From contig NZ_CP088149.1 in assembly GCF_002845275.2 (NCBI RefSeq), positions 2,662,501-2,726,500 on the forward strand: DNA of 64,000 bases, read 5' to 3'. Positions 63,301 to 64,000 of the stretch are shown piece after piece. The stretch comes from Pseudomonas sp. S06B 330 (GTDB lineage: Bacteria; Pseudomonadota; Gammaproteobacteria; Pseudomonadales; Pseudomonadaceae). The position numbers were made by a program, and so were the translations under genes. The notes under the pieces were generated by a model. That model ran no database searches, was not told the origin of the DNA, and saw only the letters and a list, made by a program, of their open reading frames with translations. Each line of letters starts with the position of its first letter. Positions within the stretch are counted from its first letter, which is position 1.

Positions 63301-63643
63301 TCAACACGAGCGTGTCATCGTCCTCCAGCGCTTGCTCGCTGAGCAAACCATCGGGTGCGATGGCGTAGCGTTGGAGCGGGCCCTGGTCCTGCCACAGGTA
63401 AAGATAACCTGCGCGCAGGCGGCGGGCCGCCATGGGATGGCTGTGGCTGGCAACGCCAGGCGTGCAGCAGGGATGGGGCGCTTGTTCTTCGGCCAGCGCA
63501 TAGCGCACCGGCACCACGAACAGTTCAGGCTGACCGGCAGGGCAGGGCGTTATGGCGCAGTTGATATCTTCGTGGGGCATCGCCCTGGCGGCTCGGTCAG
63601 CTCGTGCCAGTCGATCAAGCATTTCCAGCTTGTCTGCACTCAT
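60371..63643 (-). CDS. VasX-like type VI secretion effector, membrane-active toxin
   Basis: A 1090-residue protein. The N-terminal region (CAITPCPAGQPELFVVPVRY, RRLRAGYLYLWQDQG) matches the VasX N-terminal / BTH_I2691-type effector family, and the central part is hydrophilic. From about residue 680 to 860 there are hydrophobic segments (VVPLAALLLNSF, TLTLFGAVIGGLSLGAAAEE, MGPLNWIIAALGVLYLITWF), similar to the pore-forming part of VasX. A polar C-terminus of about 220 residues follows. VasX-type effectors are delivered with VgrG by a DUF4123 adaptor, here encoded just upstream with an ATGA overlap. Confidence 0.82.
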   Translation of the reverse strand: MSADKLEMLDRLARADRAARAMPHEDINCAITPCPAGQPELFVVPVRYALAEEQAPHPCCTPGVASHSHPMAARRLRAGYLYLWQDQGPLQRYAIAPDGLLSEQALEDDDTLVLSGTLAGLALKKIHNAWMLYCEYPLPPEHCQALSDSSAQRNAHMRHVALRTVANELQAPHCPALADAEQVMAELIPSTYARSMKADQKRGGDDTDALGAAAMKSPTTHNINAYTTAMHRARERERVIGQHPDASDEAPGEWSAERWEGQRTQDWLETAKAQANGLFPVFACLDDDLGVLRDINHEQEWLEARHQQWIADNTLRLSIGGFVRSLVSEDGAELAGTLNYRYKGRDISLTPEQGKVMLDTQHQLDEALRAETQARRYGGQPSRVEASTRDARIARIVAPVRAFIPADLYPEAEHLVREYRAEKQANRDNDFLSAKVSEYIDLEAMNTWLETTAPSHFQQIEQRHQALFSDRGVFLKRSANGTWFVDYHDLNTRLWLTELATGCLSAQCIRAQGAEQYADYVRAADGGALTHLFRAWTPSLDAAMNSSTRLGELLAALAAENITATHQALAPLTLPIINDLAAMARDANGPWSVLVNRLAAALLLLKEQKTFSTAWLGIFVAARLGSEARLQFVTEGGRQIWTLLGQKAEGLTRWARATGEAIGAGRVAGITNSTFVTHSGGVVPLAALLLNSFNASNYLSQAETVEGMDDRRVNDTISAALYAGAALTAVVDNQVRLGLKKDRFYFFGSPAPTLTLFGAVIGGLSLGAAAEEYKSLQTQLESAQTQVDPWLEMRLAVVSGQVTAYGAQALLGVVQTGKALAGLVEVETAIMRYSLYMGPLNWIIAALGVLYLITWFFQQTPLQNFLSACCWSKARAGNLEPIAAKAQQSELNHLYGILYTPRVSMESRSEVGSANGPSGLTSISSIDCLTIDLPGAEPSSVYLGLSLIGDPVDTQRHRYLIKNSLSKNRQPPRPWRNMVPHWLPSSSCCWIPAKEGQGLRLSGPFNTEPGVLSTQPSTVSLRLWYRTPLIAMLGADTFIGGERGLAFTLNDSGGVVALRDDPTPELDSVPRYGLGADRPGAYYLQPKDKT

Positions 63644-64000
63644 GCAATCAGTCCCTTTTCGGTGAGCAACTGACGGTGCAGTTCGGCGCTCAGGTTATCC
63701 AGACGCTGTGTGGGTAGAACCTCTTTCTCGTCCAGGATCTGCCGGTAAACGGTGTGATCCGCTGCGTTGGGGAAGTCGTCACCTAGCACGGCGTGAAAGT
63801 TGGCCCAGCGCATGATTTGATCGGCGGTGCTGTAGCCTTGCCGCTCAGCGCTGTGCTGGCAGGCCGAGGCCCACTGCTGTTGTGCAGCGGGAGCCAAGCC
63901 TTGCAAGCGTTGAGGAACATGCAGCTGGCAATGCTCGATCAACTGCTGGGCAAGACGCTGCCGCTTGGCTGCGCTCAAGTGCCCCAGTTGCTCCAGGGTA
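63640..64000 (-). CDS. DUF4123-type adaptor/chaperone, C-terminal part (runs off the window)
   Basis: The frame remains open to base 64000 (T-L-E-Q-L-G-H-L before the visible SAAKRQRLAQQL), so the gene begins outside the window; a TTG at 63978 is not a convincing start. The visible 119 residues include RQGYSTADQIMRWANFHAVL, GDDFPNAAD, the helix-rich end pattern of DUF4123 proteins. DUF4123 (Tap/TEC) chaperones load effectors such as VasX on VgrG. The stop overlaps the toxin start as ATGA. Confidence 0.7.
   Translation of the reverse strand, partial: TLEQLGHLSAAKRQRLAQQLIEHCQLHVPQRLQGLAPAAQQQWASACQHSAERQGYSTADQIMRWANFHAVLGDDFPNAADHTVYRQILDEKEVLPTQRLDNLSAELHRQLLTEKGLIA

Noticed and set aside
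61946..63673. 575-codon open frame on the plus strand opposite the VasX-like gene
   Set aside because: It is a shadow of the high-GC effector gene, has low-complexity composition (many G, A, V, Q, H) and no recognisable domain, while the minus strand frame is a clear effector.

Overview
The window looks like a chromosomal segment of a fluorescent Pseudomonas, closest in feel to the P. putida group. The evidence is high-GC DNA, several Pseudomonas-type REP palindromes (GTGGGAGCTGGCCTTGCCAGCGATG-like and a second GTAGCCGCTGCCGCC type), an OprD porin, cis/trans fatty acid isomerase, NfuA, cobalamin-dependent MetH, and small Pseudomonas proteins of the DUF1652, DUF6555 and DUF2970 types. I saw no rRNA, tRNA, CRISPR array, prophage or insertion sequence.

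Layout. 0-5 kb: end of an AraC regulator, then an OprD porin divergent from a complete TRAP transporter (DctP-DctQ-DctM), probably one uptake module for an organic acid. 5-10 kb: two MFS exporters tail to tail, then a two-component flavin monooxygenase very like Acinetobacter p-hydroxyphenylacetate 3-hydroxylase (oxygenase C2 plus reductase C1 with a MarR-like tail). 10-17 kb: methyltransferase, small P-loop kinase, HPP/CBS membrane protein with a structured leader, LysR, and a YheO/DauR-type regulator beside a threonine dehydratase-like and ornithine cyclodeaminase-like pair. 17-31 kb: small metabolic genes with local regulators. They include a TetR gene overlapping a secreted HELHH protein, short-chain dehydrogenases, a DsbA-fold isomerase, LysE, a pirin followed by two isochorismatase-fold hydrolases, AlkA, and a Tat-exported dienelactone hydrolase cut by an in-frame stop codon.

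31-35 kb: a minus-strand group (histidine phosphatase, SCP2, aminoglycoside-phosphotransferase-like protein, SDR) that looks like acyl-CoA or lipid metabolism, next to SohB. 35-40.6 kb: one 1736-residue protein with a toxin-like N-terminus, leucine-rich repeats and a NEL E3 ubiquitin ligase-like C-terminus; its ribosome binding site lies inside a perfect 12-bp hairpin. 40.6-52.7 kb: core metabolism (CysI and DUF934 for sulfite reduction, a periplasmic binding protein, MetH with a MetR-type box, Cti, an acyltransferase, NfuA). 52.8-57.5 kb: a phosphonate-type module (LysR, PhnD, PhnC, PhnE, iron alcohol dehydrogenase). 57.6-64 kb, minus strand and running off the right edge: a type VI secretion effector operon with DUF4123 adaptor, VasX-like membrane toxin and three tandem, nearly identical DUF6708-like membrane proteins, all joined by 4-base ATGA overlaps.

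The most unusual parts are the triplicated, mosaic membrane proteins behind the VasX-like toxin, the giant NEL protein with its occluded ribosome binding site, and the nonsense-interrupted hydrolase. Functions are inferred by reading the sequence; no database search was run.
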